Shown here: positions 8,144 to 19,500 of the stretch, piece after piece
Position numbering within the stretch: position 1 is the first letter of the stretch
How the letters are laid out: each line of letters begins with the position of its first letter
NCBI GenBank assembly: GCA_016709765.1
Contig: JADJMD010000013.1
Coordinates: 1,054,001-1,118,000, forward strand
DNA: 64,000 nucleotides
Direction: 5' to 3'
Source of the DNA: Ignavibacteriales bacterium
Lineage (GTDB): Bacteria; Bacteroidota; Ignavibacteria; Ignavibacteriales; Ignavibacteriaceae
The notes under the pieces: model-generated
Databases searched by the model: none
Told to the model about the DNA's origin: nothing
The model's input: only the letters and a program-made list of their open reading frames with translations
Position numbers and translations under genes: made by a program

Positions 8144-9991
8144 ATGGATAAGCAAACAACAATTGCATTTATTTTAATTGGCGCCATTTTAGTATTGTGG
8201 CTTTATATAAGCGCACCCGACCCTAATCAGCAACCAAAAAAAAATAATGAAACCACTCAAAACAAAGACACCGTTAATTTAAGTTCTAATGACAGCGTTG
8301 TCGAAGCAAAAACAATTCCCGAAGAAATTAAGACCGAAATCGTAAACATTGGCAATCCAAATATTCCAGAAGAAACGCTTATAATCGAAACACAATTAGC
8401 TCGATTTGAGCTATCAAACAAGGGCGCAAACTTTAGAAAAATTTTCCTATCAAAATTTAAAAACTGGTATTCTGCAAATAAAAATGGAGACACAAATTAT
8501 AACAACTATGTACAGCTTATAGATTATAATAAAGGCGGATCTTACGATTTATCTTTTGTTTCTACTGATGGAAAAGGCATTAATACAAAAGAAATAACCT
8601 TTGCATCAGATAAAACTGGCGGCATGTATAAAATAAATAAAGAGGATTCTTTAATTGTTAATTATTCTTTTGAGCTAGAGCCAGGCAAAACCCTTACAAA
8701 ATCATACACCTTTTTTGGAAGTCTGTATGAAGTAAAAAGTAAAATTTCTTTTGCAGGATTTACTAATGTTATAAGCAATAATTCTTATGATCTAATTTGG
8801 AGTAATGGAATACGCTCTGTTGAAAAAAATTCTGTTGATGAGGCTAACTACTCAAATGCAAGCGTGTATTATGGTGATGAACAGGTAATTGTTAATGCTT
8901 CTACAGTTGGGGAAAAAGAAGTAAAGGAATTCCGCGGAAGGGTTGATTGGCTTACGGTTAGAAATAAATATTTTGCCGCAATTATAATTCCAGACGATCC
9001 TAAAAAAGTTGAAGGTGCTTACATTGAAGGAATACAAGAAAAAAGAGGCGCAGATGGATTACATGAAAAATACGATGCAAGACTAACGCTTCCATTTCAA
9101 AACCAATCTTTAGAAACACAATCATTTACTCTTTATATCGGCCCCGTTGATTATAAAGAACTTGAAGCCTATGGAAGAAACTTAGTTAAGATTGTTGATT
9201 TTGGTAGTTTTTTTGGGTTAAAATTTATTGTAAGACCGATTGCAGAATATTTATTGCTGCCACTATTTCAGTTTATTAACTCGTTCATCCCAAACTATGG
9301 AATTGTTCTAATCATCTTTTCAATAATCATTAAGATAGTTGTTTATCCACTTACAAAATCCAGCTATCAATCAATGAAAAAAATGCAAGCCCTGCAGCCC
9401 AAGATTACAGAGTTAAAAGAAAAACTTAAGGATGATCCACAAAAGATGAATAAAGAAACTATGAAGCTTTACTCAACATATGGTATCAATCCAGCGGGCG
9501 GTTGTTTGCCGATGTTATTGCAGATGCCGATTTTTGTTGCTCTTTGGGGAATGTTCCAATCAGCGATAGATTTACGTCAGCAGCCTTTTGTTGGGTGGAT
9601 TACGGACCTTTCACAACCGGATGTAATTTTTCATCTTGGGACCAAGTTGCCGCTTATTGGAATACAGGACATTAGTGGATTAGCCTTATTGATGGGCATT
9701 ACAACGTTTGTACAACAAAAAATGACAGTTAAAGATCCAAAGCAGCAAGCATTAATTTATATGATGCCAATTATGCTTACGCTTCTGTTTATGAGTTTTC
9801 CATCCGGATTAAACTTATATTACTTTATGTTTAACGTTTTGTCTATAGCACAACAATATTATATTAATCATCAGGGTGGAACAGTTGAACTCGTTCCTGT
9901 TGCAAATCCAAATAAGAAAAAAGGATTCATGTCTAAACTAATGGAAGCTGCAGAAGAACAAACTAAAGGTCAACAAAAGAAAAAGAAATAG
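8144..9991 (+). CDS. yidC: Membrane protein insertase YidC
   Basis: Inserts and folds inner-membrane proteins, alone or with SecYEG. The 615 residues show the N-terminal membrane anchor (AFILIGAILVLWLYI), a long periplasmic beta-rich domain (about 60-355), then the conserved five-helix insertase core. That core begins near YGIVLIIFSIIIKIVVYPLT and includes the cytoplasmic hairpin KMQALQPKITELKEKLKDD and the NPAGGCLPMLLQMPIF helix. The tail is basic (QQKKKK), as expected for ribosome contact. It follows rnpA with no yidD between. Confidence 0.96.
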   Translation: MDKQTTIAFILIGAILVLWLYISAPDPNQQPKKNNETTQNKDTVNLSSNDSVVEAKTIPEEIKTEIVNIGNPNIPEETLIIETQLARFELSNKGANFRKIFLSKFKNWYSANKNGDTNYNNYVQLIDYNKGGSYDLSFVSTDGKGINTKEITFASDKTGGMYKINKEDSLIVNYSFELEPGKTLTKSYTFFGSLYEVKSKISFAGFTNVISNNSYDLIWSNGIRSVEKNSVDEANYSNASVYYGDEQVIVNASTVGEKEVKEFRGRVDWLTVRNKYFAAIIIPDDPKKVEGAYIEGIQEKRGADGLHEKYDARLTLPFQNQSLETQSFTLYIGPVDYKELEAYGRNLVKIVDFGSFFGLKFIVRPIAEYLLLPLFQFINSFIPNYGIVLIIFSIIIKIVVYPLTKSSYQSMKKMQALQPKITELKEKLKDDPQKMNKETMKLYSTYGINPAGGCLPMLLQMPIFVALWGMFQSAIDLRQQPFVGWITDLSQPDVIFHLGTKLPLIGIQDISGLALLMGITTFVQQKMTVKDPKQQALIYMMPIMLTLLFMSFPSGLNLYYFMFNVLSIAQQYYINHQGGTVELVPVANPNKKKGFMSKLMEAAEEQTKGQQKKKK

Positions 9992-10029
9992 ATTTTAACA
10001 GGCTCTGTTTTTTTAACCTAAATAATTAA

Positions 10030-12738
10030 ATGAGAGAACAGATAAAAATATTATTTTTAGTACTTGTATTATTTTTCTCAAATAATTTTGGTCAAACAAA
10101 ATACATACTATCGCTAAATGTTATTGAAAAAAACCTTCCTTTTGGATTAACCGAATTCATACCTGCGCAGAAACCTAAGGTTGCATTTGCTCTTAGCGGT
10201 GGAGGCGCAAGAGGGCTTTCTCAAATCGGGGTTTTAAAAGCTTTTGAAGAAGCTGGAATTAAACCCGATTTAATTGTCGGCACAAGCATGGGCAGCATTG
10301 TTGGTGGAATGTATGCCGCTGGTTACACAATTGATCAGGTTGATTCTATTGCCCGTGATACAGACTGGAATGATCTGCTTACTTTAAAAACACAATCCAA
10401 CAGAAGAGATTTATTTGTTGATCAAAAAGTTACTGAAGACAGAGCAATCTTTTCACTAAGGCTTGATGGGCTTAATCCGATATTACCAACTTCGTTTAAT
10501 GATGGTCAAAAACTATCAAATTATTTAAATGTAATCGCGTTTAATGCGCCACTTCACTCAGAAGCTTCATTTGATTTACTTGCGATAAAATTCCGAGCGG
10601 TTTGTACTGATCTTATTACTGGCAAAATGGTTTTGATGGATCGAGGATCATTAAGCAATGCATTACGAGCAAGTTCGAGCGTTACTTTTTTTCTATCTCC
10701 AGTAAAAATGGATTCGTTGTTATTGGTTGATGGCGGCCTTGTTGCAAACATTCCTGTTGATGTGGCAAAGAACAACGGTGGTGATTTTGTTATAGCGGTT
10801 AACACAACCAGTGACCTTTGGCCGGAAGAAAATCTTTCAACACCATGGATTGTTGCCGATCAAATAGTTAGCATTCCAATGAAACAAAACAATACCGAGC
10901 AGATAAGCAAGGCAGATTTTGTAGTTAGTCCAAGACTAAACAATATACTTTTAACAGATTTTAATAGGGTTGATAGCCTAATTTCTCTTGGCTATCAATC
11001 AGCAAAACCACTGGTTAATACACTAAAAGAAAAAATAGATTCTGCCAATTACAACTCCCTTATAGAAGGAGAAAAATATTTTTATAAAATAAAGCTAAGT
11101 GACAACTTATCTTTAAAGGAGAAGGCGTTCTTTTTTGGATATGAATCAATGGATTCAATATCTAACAAAAAAATCAACTACGATCTGTACAAGCTTTTTG
11201 AAACGGGTGACTATAAAAATTTATCAGTACAAATTAGCATTACCGAAGAAGCGTCGATTATTGATCTTATAAAAGAAGAGAGCCCGCTAATTGGCAATAT
11301 TGATTTAATTGGGATTTCATTAATTCATTCCAATAAAATCAGTGAAATATTCTCTTCATTAAAGGGAAAGCACTTTTCAGGGAGGCAAGTTCTTGCCGCA
11401 GTAATTAAGCTCATTCAGTTATATAGAGATGAAGGATACTCACTTGCAGAGATTCAAAGCATTGAATATAACCCGGATGAAAAGCGATTAAAAATCTTTG
11501 TTGATGAAGGGCTAATTTCTCGCGTTGATGTAGCAGGAAACAACACCACGAATAAAAATGTTATAACAAGAGAATTTGATTTTAATGCGGGAGATTTTTT
11601 TCGTATTCAAGAAGTACAAAGGGGATTGATCAACCTTAGAAGCACCAAACTATTTGATAACATTGACGTTGTTGTGAAAGAAGATAACGGGCAAAACATT
11701 CTTATTATAAGCGTAGATGAAAAACCATCAAGCCTGCTAAGAATAAGTTTTAGAAGTGATAATGAATACCGCACCCAATTGGGATTAGATGTACGGGATG
11801 AAAATTTATTTGGTACCGGAACAGAGCTTGGATTAATATTATTTGGCGGACTTAATAATCGCGCAATTATACTAGAACAAAAGGCAAATAGAGTTTTTGA
11901 TACTTATTTTACTTATAAAATTAATGCGTTTTATAGATTTAACGATGTGAAGGTATATTCAGAGGATAAGACCTTAAAAAGCAAAAATTTTTCTCGTGTT
12001 GAAACCGGAATGTATCGGCAAATATTTTACGGGATATCGCTTGGCGTCGGAACCCAGGTGGGTCGTTTTGGTAATCTGATTTTTGAAGGCAGATATCAGT
12101 TTGATGAAATTAAAAACATAGAAAATAATTCAACCGATCCATTTAAAACAAAAATTGTGAGCTTAAAAATTTCATCAACCATCGATACGCAGGATAAATA
12201 TCCATTTCCAGAAAAAGGGGTTTATTTTTCTGGGTTTTACGAAACTGCGTTTTCAGTATTGGGCGGAGAAGTTGGCTACAGCAACATTAGTTTTGAGTAT
12301 AAAAATTATTTTCCTTTATTTAACCGCTCTGTCATCTCTCCAAAAATAAAATTTGGATTTGCAGATAAAACCCTTCCACTAAGCCAACAATATTCACTTG
12401 GTGGACAAGAATCCTTTTTTGGTATGCACGATTATGAATTTAGGGGAAGACAAATATTTCTTGCGTCTTTAATGTATCGATACAAATTACCCATTGTAAT
12501 TTTCTTTGATACATATTTAAATATTAGATATGATTTGGGGCGAGCTTGGCCTGAGCAAGATCAAATTAAATTTAAAGATTTAAGACATGGAATTGGCGGA
12601 TCTATTGCCTTTGATACACCAATTGGTCCCGCCGAATTTGCTGTTGGACGAAGCTTTTTACTAAGAAAAGATATTCCCCAAAATCCAATTAGCTGGGGAG
12701 ATGTTTTATTTTATTTTTCGATCGGATATTACTATTAA
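10030..12738 (+). CDS. Patatin-like phospholipase fused to POTRA and BamA-type barrel
   Basis: A 902-residue protein. It has a signal peptide (about residues 1-22), then a patatin domain with the oxyanion GGGARG (57-62), nucleophile Ser86 in GTSMGS and the dyad Asp234 in VDGG. POTRA-like segments (about 420-560) follow, then a C-terminal 16-strand-type Omp85 barrel (bacterial surface antigen family). This is the PlpD/type Vd layout: a lipase domain carried by its own outer-membrane barrel. All catalytic motifs are intact, so phospholipase A activity is likely. Whether the patatin domain is surface-exposed, periplasmic or released is unknown. The gene follows yidC by 38 bp and faces the next gene tail-to-tail. 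Confidence 0.9.
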   Translation: MREQIKILFLVLVLFFSNNFGQTKYILSLNVIEKNLPFGLTEFIPAQKPKVAFALSGGGARGLSQIGVLKAFEEAGIKPDLIVGTSMGSIVGGMYAAGYTIDQVDSIARDTDWNDLLTLKTQSNRRDLFVDQKVTEDRAIFSLRLDGLNPILPTSFNDGQKLSNYLNVIAFNAPLHSEASFDLLAIKFRAVCTDLITGKMVLMDRGSLSNALRASSSVTFFLSPVKMDSLLLVDGGLVANIPVDVAKNNGGDFVIAVNTTSDLWPEENLSTPWIVADQIVSIPMKQNNTEQISKADFVVSPRLNNILLTDFNRVDSLISLGYQSAKPLVNTLKEKIDSANYNSLIEGEKYFYKIKLSDNLSLKEKAFFFGYESMDSISNKKINYDLYKLFETGDYKNLSVQISITEEASIIDLIKEESPLIGNIDLIGISLIHSNKISEIFSSLKGKHFSGRQVLAAVIKLIQLYRDEGYSLAEIQSIEYNPDEKRLKIFVDEGLISRVDVAGNNTTNKNVITREFDFNAGDFFRIQEVQRGLINLRSTKLFDNIDVVVKEDNGQNILIISVDEKPSSLLRISFRSDNEYRTQLGLDVRDENLFGTGTELGLILFGGLNNRAIILEQKANRVFDTYFTYKINAFYRFNDVKVYSEDKTLKSKNFSRVETGMYRQIFYGISLGVGTQVGRFGNLIFEGRYQFDEIKNIENNSTDPFKTKIVSLKISSTIDTQDKYPFPEKGVYFSGFYETAFSVLGGEVGYSNISFEYKNYFPLFNRSVISPKIKFGFADKTLPLSQQYSLGGQESFFGMHDYEFRGRQIFLASLMYRYKLPIVIFFDTYLNIRYDLGRAWPEQDQIKFKDLRHGIGGSIAFDTPIGPAEFAVGRSFLLRKDIPQNPISWGDVLFYFSIGYYY

Positions 12739-12748
12739 ATACTTAAGA

Positions 12749-13201
12749 TCACACACCAAATTGATTTAGATGGTGATCGAGATGCTTATAAAAAAGATTG
12801 TTCCACTCGTCTTTAGTAAGTGCCCCAAATGAATGAGATTCTTTGTTATGAAATTTAGCCGCACCAAGTTCTTGAGTTTTTAAAATATAATTAATTAACC
12901 GACCTTTCTCTGTTTCAAAAATTTTATCATCATTAACTTTAAATTCAGGCGCGGTGGGGCTATCTTTTTTATAAGGTTTTTCTCCAACCACAACAGGTTT
13001 AACAAATATTTTAAGAATAAAACTCTTTAATGTATTTGGCTTCGGGTGAATCTTATCATAAACTAATTCATATGTTACATTACAGTGTGCAAGCATTTGT
13101 GCGGCGTTCATTTTTCCCCACTGTCTTTTTGTGCCCGCATCTAGTTTATTAATTCTACTTATAATTTCTGTTGTTACTGTTGGATCAAAGATATTTTTCA
13201 T
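12749..13201 (-). CDS. DUF1569/DinB-like protein
   Basis: A 150-residue protein of the DinB superfamily (DUF1569 type): a predicted four-helix bundle with likely metal-binding histidines in MNAAQMLAHCN near the N terminus and KHLDHHLNQFGV at the C terminus. Members are often thiol-dependent transferases or of unknown function. I use the ATG at 13201, preceded by AGGAAA, rather than the in-frame TTG six bases upstream. It converges on the patatin gene with a 10-bp gap. Confidence 0.75.
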   Translation of the reverse strand: MKNIFDPTVTTEIISRINKLDAGTKRQWGKMNAAQMLAHCNVTYELVYDKIHPKPNTLKSFILKIFVKPVVVGEKPYKKDSPTAPEFKVNDDKIFETEKGRLINYILKTQELGAAKFHNKESHSFGALTKDEWNNLFYKHLDHHLNQFGV

Positions 13202-13256
13202 TTTCAAATTTCCTATTAATTAAATCAACAAATTCTACACTAACTTGAAACAGTAT

Positions 13257-14549
13257 TTAACTTAAAAGCTGAGCAACGCTTTCCTTATGTGCCTTAATCG
13301 TTTTATCCAAATCTTCTTTTGTATGCGCTGTTGAAACAAATAACGCCTCAAACTGTGCTGGCGCAAGGTAAATTCCACGATTTAACATTTCGTGAAAATA
13401 TTTTCCATACAATGCAGTATCAGAAGTTAAAGCAGATTTAAAATCATTAACTGGTTTTTCTGTAAAGAACAGACACATCATAGAACCAACACGATTCATT
13501 GCATAGTTTTTTCCAACAGAGTTTAAGTTTTCTTTAAATCCGTTTTCCAGATACATCGAAGCTTTTTCTAACTGTACATAAATTTCGGGATGTTCTTTAA
13601 TATGTGATAGCGCAGCAAATCCTGCACACATTGCAAGCGGATTTCCGCTTAATGTTCCCGCCTGGTAAACCGGACCGCTAGGCGAAAGCATTTCCATAAT
13701 TTCTCGCTTACCGCCAAATGCACCAACAGGTAAACCGCCGCCTATAATTTTTCCGAATGTAGAAAGATCAGGTTTAATTCCTAAAATTTCCTGTGCTCCT
13801 CCGGACGCAACACGAAAACCCGTCATTACTTCATCAAATATTAAAACGATGCCCTCTTCATTACAGATTCCTCTTAACTCAACAAGAAATTCTTCGTTAG
13901 CCTGCACAACGCCCATATTGCCGGCAATTGGTTCAATAATTATCGCTGCAATTTGTCCGCGGTATTCTGTTAAAAGTTTTTTGATTGACGCTATATCGTT
14001 GTAGTCGGCAAGCAAAGTATCGGCAGCATTCCCCTTTGTAACGCCCGGAGAAGTTGGAACACCAAGAGTCAATGCGCCGCTTCCAGCTTTAATTAGAAAA
14101 TAATCAGCATGCCCGTGGTAACAGCCTTCAAATTTTATAAACTTATCTTTACCAGTATAACCGCGTGCAGCACGAACAGCACTCATTGTTGCTTCGGTTC
14201 CACTGTTAACCATTCTTACCATTTCAACAGATGGAACGAGCTCGGTAATTAGTTGAGCCATCTTGACTTCCATTTCGGTCGGCGCGCCAAAACTTGTTCC
14301 GTTTTCAAATGTTCGTTTTAATGCCTCTTTAATAAAAGGCGGATTGTGTCCAAACAAGTGAGGTCCCCAGCTACCTATGTAGTCAATGTATTCATTACTA
14401 TCAACATCATAAAACTTTGAGCCTTTGCCGCGCTGGATGAATAGCGGATCACCGCCAACTGATTTAAATGCTCTTACCGGTGAATTAACCCCACCAGGAA
14501 TAAATTTTTTAGCTTCCTCGAATAGTTGTTTGCTTTTAGTTGTGTTCAT
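13257..14549 (-). CDS. hemL: Glutamate-1-semialdehyde 2,1-aminomutase
   Basis: PLP enzyme of the C5 heme pathway that converts glutamate-1-semialdehyde to 5-aminolevulinate. The 430 residues are full length. Landmarks are PGGVNSPVRAFKSVGG at the N terminus, NSGTEATMSAVRAARG, the Asp of IFDEVMTGFR, and the PLP lysine in STFGKIIGGGLPVGA (about residue 266). A GAGGAAA ribosome-binding site precedes the ATG. Its product feeds HemB, encoded about 16 kb away in this window. Confidence 0.96.
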   Translation of the reverse strand: MNTTKSKQLFEEAKKFIPGGVNSPVRAFKSVGGDPLFIQRGKGSKFYDVDSNEYIDYIGSWGPHLFGHNPPFIKEALKRTFENGTSFGAPTEMEVKMAQLITELVPSVEMVRMVNSGTEATMSAVRAARGYTGKDKFIKFEGCYHGHADYFLIKAGSGALTLGVPTSPGVTKGNAADTLLADYNDIASIKKLLTEYRGQIAAIIIEPIAGNMGVVQANEEFLVELRGICNEEGIVLIFDEVMTGFRVASGGAQEILGIKPDLSTFGKIIGGGLPVGAFGGKREIMEMLSPSGPVYQAGTLSGNPLAMCAGFAALSHIKEHPEIYVQLEKASMYLENGFKENLNSVGKNYAMNRVGSMMCLFFTEKPVNDFKSALTSDTALYGKYFHEMLNRGIYLAPAQFEALFVSTAHTKEDLDKTIKAHKESVAQLLS

Positions 14550-14640
14550 AATTTCCTCGAAAAAATGGTAGGCGGATTTTCATGATTTATTATGATCATA
14601 ACTGATCAGTCGTATCATTAAAATCAGCTTACTATTGTGT

Positions 14641-16404
14641 TTATTTGAATAATAATTGATAATCTTTTTGTTTACCGGATTTCCAGAAATTTTCCGGTTC
14701 AACTTTCCAGGTGCCGATAACTTTTGGTTCCACTATTTGTTTGTTTTCAATCCACCTCATTAAAAAGTAGCGTAAATCTTTTTCTGTCGAGTTGAGAACC
14801 CTTTTAGATAATTCTTCCTGCGGTATTTTTGCACCACGAGTAAGATGACCGCCGCCGCCGTTACCGCGATAAGAATTTATTGCCACTTTATATTTTTTGT
14901 TTAGATCAAATACATTCCCGTTTGAAAACTTAATAATATTGATTCTATTGCCTGCCGGTTTCGTAACATCAACTACATATTCAATTCCCGCTGCGGAATC
15001 AAAATTATAAAATCTTTCTTCAAGTTCCGGTGATTTTGATCGTTCGGAATATTTTAAGTTTCCATTTCCATCAAGTTTAAATTTTAGTAAATGATCGTTT
15101 TCATCTTTCATTTGGTTCATCCAGTTCCAGTAAGAATACTCGAGATAATCTTTTATTTCCTTCCCGCTTAATTCCATTGTGTATAAAAAGTTTTCGTATC
15201 TGTATAGATCAAACATATCACCAGTATAAATTTTTCCTGCATCAATTTTAGCGTTAAATGAAAGTGGCGCAGTAAAGGAAACATCTGCATTTGTTAACTC
15301 AAACTGAACAGTGTGAATTAAATCTACAAACTTTGATGGGCCAAACATAGATTCGCGCGAGGAAATCATTTCTGTGAACTCACCGACTGGGCGAGAAATA
15401 TAGTTTCTCACTTCTGTTAGATTTTTACTAAAGTGATTTACAAAATTCTGATCAACAGCATAGTCTTTCATGTTAACCAGTTCACCAATAATCTCTTTCT
15501 TATCATAAATCATACATATTTTATCATACTTCAAAGTGTAGCTTGCAACGGCAACGTTTTGTGCGCTCGATGTTGTTCCAAGAATCAAAACTTCTTTTCC
15601 AGACGGATTCTTAGTCTTAATATTCCAACCAGCATGATCATGCCCCACAAATATTAAATCGAAGCCATCAACTTTTTCTGCAACAAGACGAGAAGCGTTT
15701 TCATTTTTATATGTGTTTTCATCTTCATCGTTATAGGTGTAATCAATGCCAGAATGAAATAAACCAATCATTAAATCTGGCTGCTCAGTTTCTCGTATTT
15801 TCTTAATCCATTTTTGAGCCGTTTCTATCATATCGTCAAAGCGCATTCCGCTCCAAATTTTTTCCGGAAGCCATTGAGGGATTGCCGGTGTAATCAACCC
15901 AAGCACAGCAATTTTTACTCCGTTTTTTTCGATTGTAGTATAGGGTTTAAAGTAGGGCTCGTTTGTTGTAGTATTAATTATATTAGCGGCCAACCACGGA
16001 AAATTTATTTCTTTGTTAAACTTATCATAAACATCGTGCCCTGTTTCAATATCATGGTTACCAATCGTTGCGGCATCATATTTCATATAATTCATTACAT
16101 TGGCGTAAAGATTTATTGTATCGGTTTTCTCAAAATTATAATAATATACAGCAGGATTTCCTTGAATTATATCCCCGTTATCTAAAAGAAAAACAATCTG
16201 ATTTGTATCTGCACGCTGTTGATTAACATAAGTTGAAACACGTGCGAGCGAAGAGTTAATTTCGCTGTTGTCCTTTAAGCTGTAAGGAAAAATTGCACCG
16301 TGCACATCACTTGTTTCAATAATCTTTACTGTTACAGATTGCGCAAAAGTTGTAAAACTTAGAAAAAGGGCAAGGACAATAATATTTAAGAATCTATATA
16401 TCAT
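14641..16404 (-). CDS. 5'-nucleotidase / 2',3'-cyclic phosphodiesterase family protein
   Basis: Secreted calcineurin-like metallophosphatase of the UshA/CpdB family, about 587 residues. It has a signal peptide ending FTTFAQ, then metal ligands in TSDVHGAIFPY, LDNGDIIQG, GNHDIE and GHDHAG, and the C-terminal 5'-nucleotidase domain with NSYRGNGGGGH for nucleotide binding. The upstream in-frame start would be TTG at 16434. The ATG at 16404 begins a normal signal peptide, so I prefer it. Probable role: periplasmic nucleotide scavenging. It lies upstream of hemL on the same strand, about 90 bp apart. Confidence 0.9.
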   Translation of the reverse strand: MIYRFLNIIVLALFLSFTTFAQSVTVKIIETSDVHGAIFPYSLKDNSEINSSLARVSTYVNQQRADTNQIVFLLDNGDIIQGNPAVYYYNFEKTDTINLYANVMNYMKYDAATIGNHDIETGHDVYDKFNKEINFPWLAANIINTTTNEPYFKPYTTIEKNGVKIAVLGLITPAIPQWLPEKIWSGMRFDDMIETAQKWIKKIRETEQPDLMIGLFHSGIDYTYNDEDENTYKNENASRLVAEKVDGFDLIFVGHDHAGWNIKTKNPSGKEVLILGTTSSAQNVAVASYTLKYDKICMIYDKKEIIGELVNMKDYAVDQNFVNHFSKNLTEVRNYISRPVGEFTEMISSRESMFGPSKFVDLIHTVQFELTNADVSFTAPLSFNAKIDAGKIYTGDMFDLYRYENFLYTMELSGKEIKDYLEYSYWNWMNQMKDENDHLLKFKLDGNGNLKYSERSKSPELEERFYNFDSAAGIEYVVDVTKPAGNRINIIKFSNGNVFDLNKKYKVAINSYRGNGGGGHLTRGAKIPQEELSKRVLNSTEKDLRYFLMRWIENKQIVEPKVIGTWKVEPENFWKSGKQKDYQLLFK

Positions 16405-16461
16405 TTTTATTTTCCAATTGATTTTTGTTTGCAAGATAATAAAATGATTGTTAACAGATTA

Positions 16462-16493
16462 TAAAAAAAAAGCGATCATTTATGATCGCTTTT
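16462..16493 (-). terminator. Intrinsic terminator after the S41 protease gene
   Basis: Perfect stem AGCGATCAT/ATGATCGCT (16471-16490), extended by A-T pairs. On the minus strand it is followed by a run of nine T residues. It lies 9 bp beyond the stop of the tricorn-like gene. Confidence 0.85.
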
Positions 16494-16501
16494 AGTTTCA
16501 T

Positions 16502-19500
16502 TTATCTTTTTTCATATTGAGGTTGCTTTGGGTTTATCGGTGGATTTAGTTTATGCAACCTCATAACTTCATCAATCGCTTTTTCAAGCTGCGTGTCAAT
16601 CCCCCTTGATAGTTGTGCGGCATCTTCAAGAACTTCAATATCAGGATCTACGCCGTGACCTTCTTTAAACCATTTTCCATCGGGATCGTACATTCTAAAA
16701 GTTGGCACAGTAACACTGCCTCCATCAATTAAATTTGGAGCGCCGGTAATCCCAATTAATCCACCCCATGTTCTCGTTCCAATTAGAGGACCAACGCCAG
16801 ATTTTCTAAAATAATCCGGAAACGCATCTCCACCGGAACCACTCCAGCCGTTTATAAGCATAACCTTAGGACCAATGTTTGCGGCAGACGGCCATTGCCA
16901 GTTGTTTCCATCTCTTACCGCAAAGAAATTGAGCGGTTTTCTGTTTAGCAGTTCTACAAAACGATCTGGAATTTGTCCGCCGTCATTAAACCGCTCATCA
17001 ATTATTAACCCCTCTTTAGAATACTGCGCATAGAATTGTCTTACAAGCTCATCCTGTCCATCAATTCCGGTGCTCGGCACAAAGACGTATCCAATTTTTC
17101 CGCCGGTAGCCTCATCAACTCTTTTTCTATTAGATTCAATCCACTCAAGATTTCTTAATCGTGTTTCATCACTCATTGTTTTTATTAAAATATTCCATGC
17201 TCCATTAATTGATGGGTTATCATTTACGGTAAGTTCAATTGTTTTATCAGCTAGTCCTTCAAATGCTGACCATGGATCCTTTGTAACATCAATAGAAACA
17301 CCATTAACAGCAAGAATGTAATTACCTTCATTAACTTTTAAACCTGATTCATCAAGCGGTGAACGGACTTCTGAATCCCATTGCGCTCCACGCACAATTC
17401 TTTTAATCATGTACACACCGTTCTTCAACTCCCAATCAATACCAAGATAGCCAACCTGTCTTCTAAGAGGCGTTTCATCATCACCGCCGCCACGATAGGT
17501 GTGAGAGGCATTTAGTTCCGCTATAAGTTCTCCAAGAACATGATTAACATCAGATCTTGTTACCGCGTTATCAATCAATGCCCCGTATTGTTTCCTCATT
17601 GCACTCCAATCAATACCATGCATGTTTTTATCATAAAAGTAATCTCTTTCCAATCTCCAGACATCTGTAAATATCTGTTTCCATTCATCTCGCGGCACAA
17701 CTGTCATTTCAAGTTGATTTGTTGGAAGCTTTTTATCCAGCTTCTGATCAGGAGCAACATCAACAACGGAATACACTTTTTGTTTTAACAGCAATATCTT
17801 CTTTTCATCTGCAGAAATTTGAAACGCATCAGCATCATCCACAATCGTTTTTTCTTCACGCTTTTCTAAATCAAAATAACAAACAGGTTTTTTCTTGTCA
17901 TCAGAGCCATTATTAGGCATTCGATGAAAAACGACTTTACCTGTTACGGTTTGTAAGTATACTATGTTTCCTGCTGCAGGCGGCAGTATTACAATGCGTT
18001 GTTCAAATCCATCAAAATCTATTTTAACTTCTTTTACATTTGGCACATCCTTTTTTTCTTCTTTCTTCTGATCTTTATTTGCCTCGCTCTTCTTTTCTTC
18101 CTCTTTCTTTACGATGCTTGAATCATTTTTTGGTGCCAGAGGAGATGGAATCACTTTTGTTAAAGTAACGGCAGCAATTTGAGTTGAGTTTGGATAAATC
18201 CATGTATTATCAAAATCACTGTAAACAGGCTTATAATTTCTGTTGGTTAAGAAGAATAAATATTTACCATCTGGATCAAACACAGGTTTTGCGTCATTAT
18301 AATATCCAGAAGTAGCCTGATGAATCTTTTCTTCTTTTGTATCGAAGATTGCAATTGCAGTCGTCCTACTATCAAGCTCTTTTTCATAAGCAAGATATCT
18401 GCTATCTGATGACCAGCTTACTGAAAAGTTTCGAAGCGCTCCCTCATACATCCATTTTTGTTTATCAACTTTTATCGTCTTGTCTCTAGCCATATCGTAA
18501 ATATAAATTGTCATTGTCTGATCAATAAAAGCTAGAGCATTACTGTTTGGCGACCAGAATAATGAATATCGAAACCCGGCACCTAGAGAAGTTAGCTTTT
18601 CTTCTTTTGATGGCTTTTCCAAATCGCGGATAGTTAGCTCATATTCACCAGATTTATCTGAGAAGTATGCGGCGTATTTTCCGTTTGGAGAATAGGCGGG
18701 AAATCGTTCTGCAACGCCTGGAGATTGAGTTAGATTAATTACGGGACCGTTTTCAGTCGGAACAGAAAAGACTTCACCTCTTGCTTCAAACAAAGTACGA
18801 TTACCGTTGTATGATAGAGAAAAACCCTGAATCATTTTTTCAACGTTTTCATTTCGTTCCATTAAAGTAGACTCATCTGTCACAACATTAATATTTACCA
18901 CTTTATGTTTTTCTGTTGTAAGATCAAGCAGATACAAGAGCCCGCCTGCTTCAAAAACAATTTCACCATTTCCGATTGATGGAAAGTGAATATCAAAATC
19001 CTCAAAGCTTGTTAGTTGTTTTATTTGTTTTGAGGTAAGATCATAAGACCAGATATTATTTCTTTTATTCTCACCACGATCGGATAGAAAATAAATTTTG
19101 TTTCCGCTCCACATTGGCAGTTCATCATTTGCTATGTTGTTAGTTATGTTTTCCGCAGTTTTTTTCTCAACATCAAAAATAAAAACATCAGTTGCCATTC
19201 CTCCCAGATATCTTTTCCATGTTCTAAATACGCGGGACTTTGGAGTGTAAGCAACTTTATTTCCATCGGGTGATATAACGCCAAACTCACCATAAGGCAG
19301 TGGAAGTTTTTCCGGCAATCCGCCAGACTTTGATACTTTGTAAAATTGACTGAAACGCTGCTTGCCGCTTTCTCGAGACGAAGCAAATAGCAGAGAGTTT
19401 CCATCTGGGTACCAATCCAACAATCTGTCGGCCATTCCGTGGTGAGTAATTCTTAGAGGCAATCCGCCAAGCGAAGGCATAACATAAATATCAACATTGC

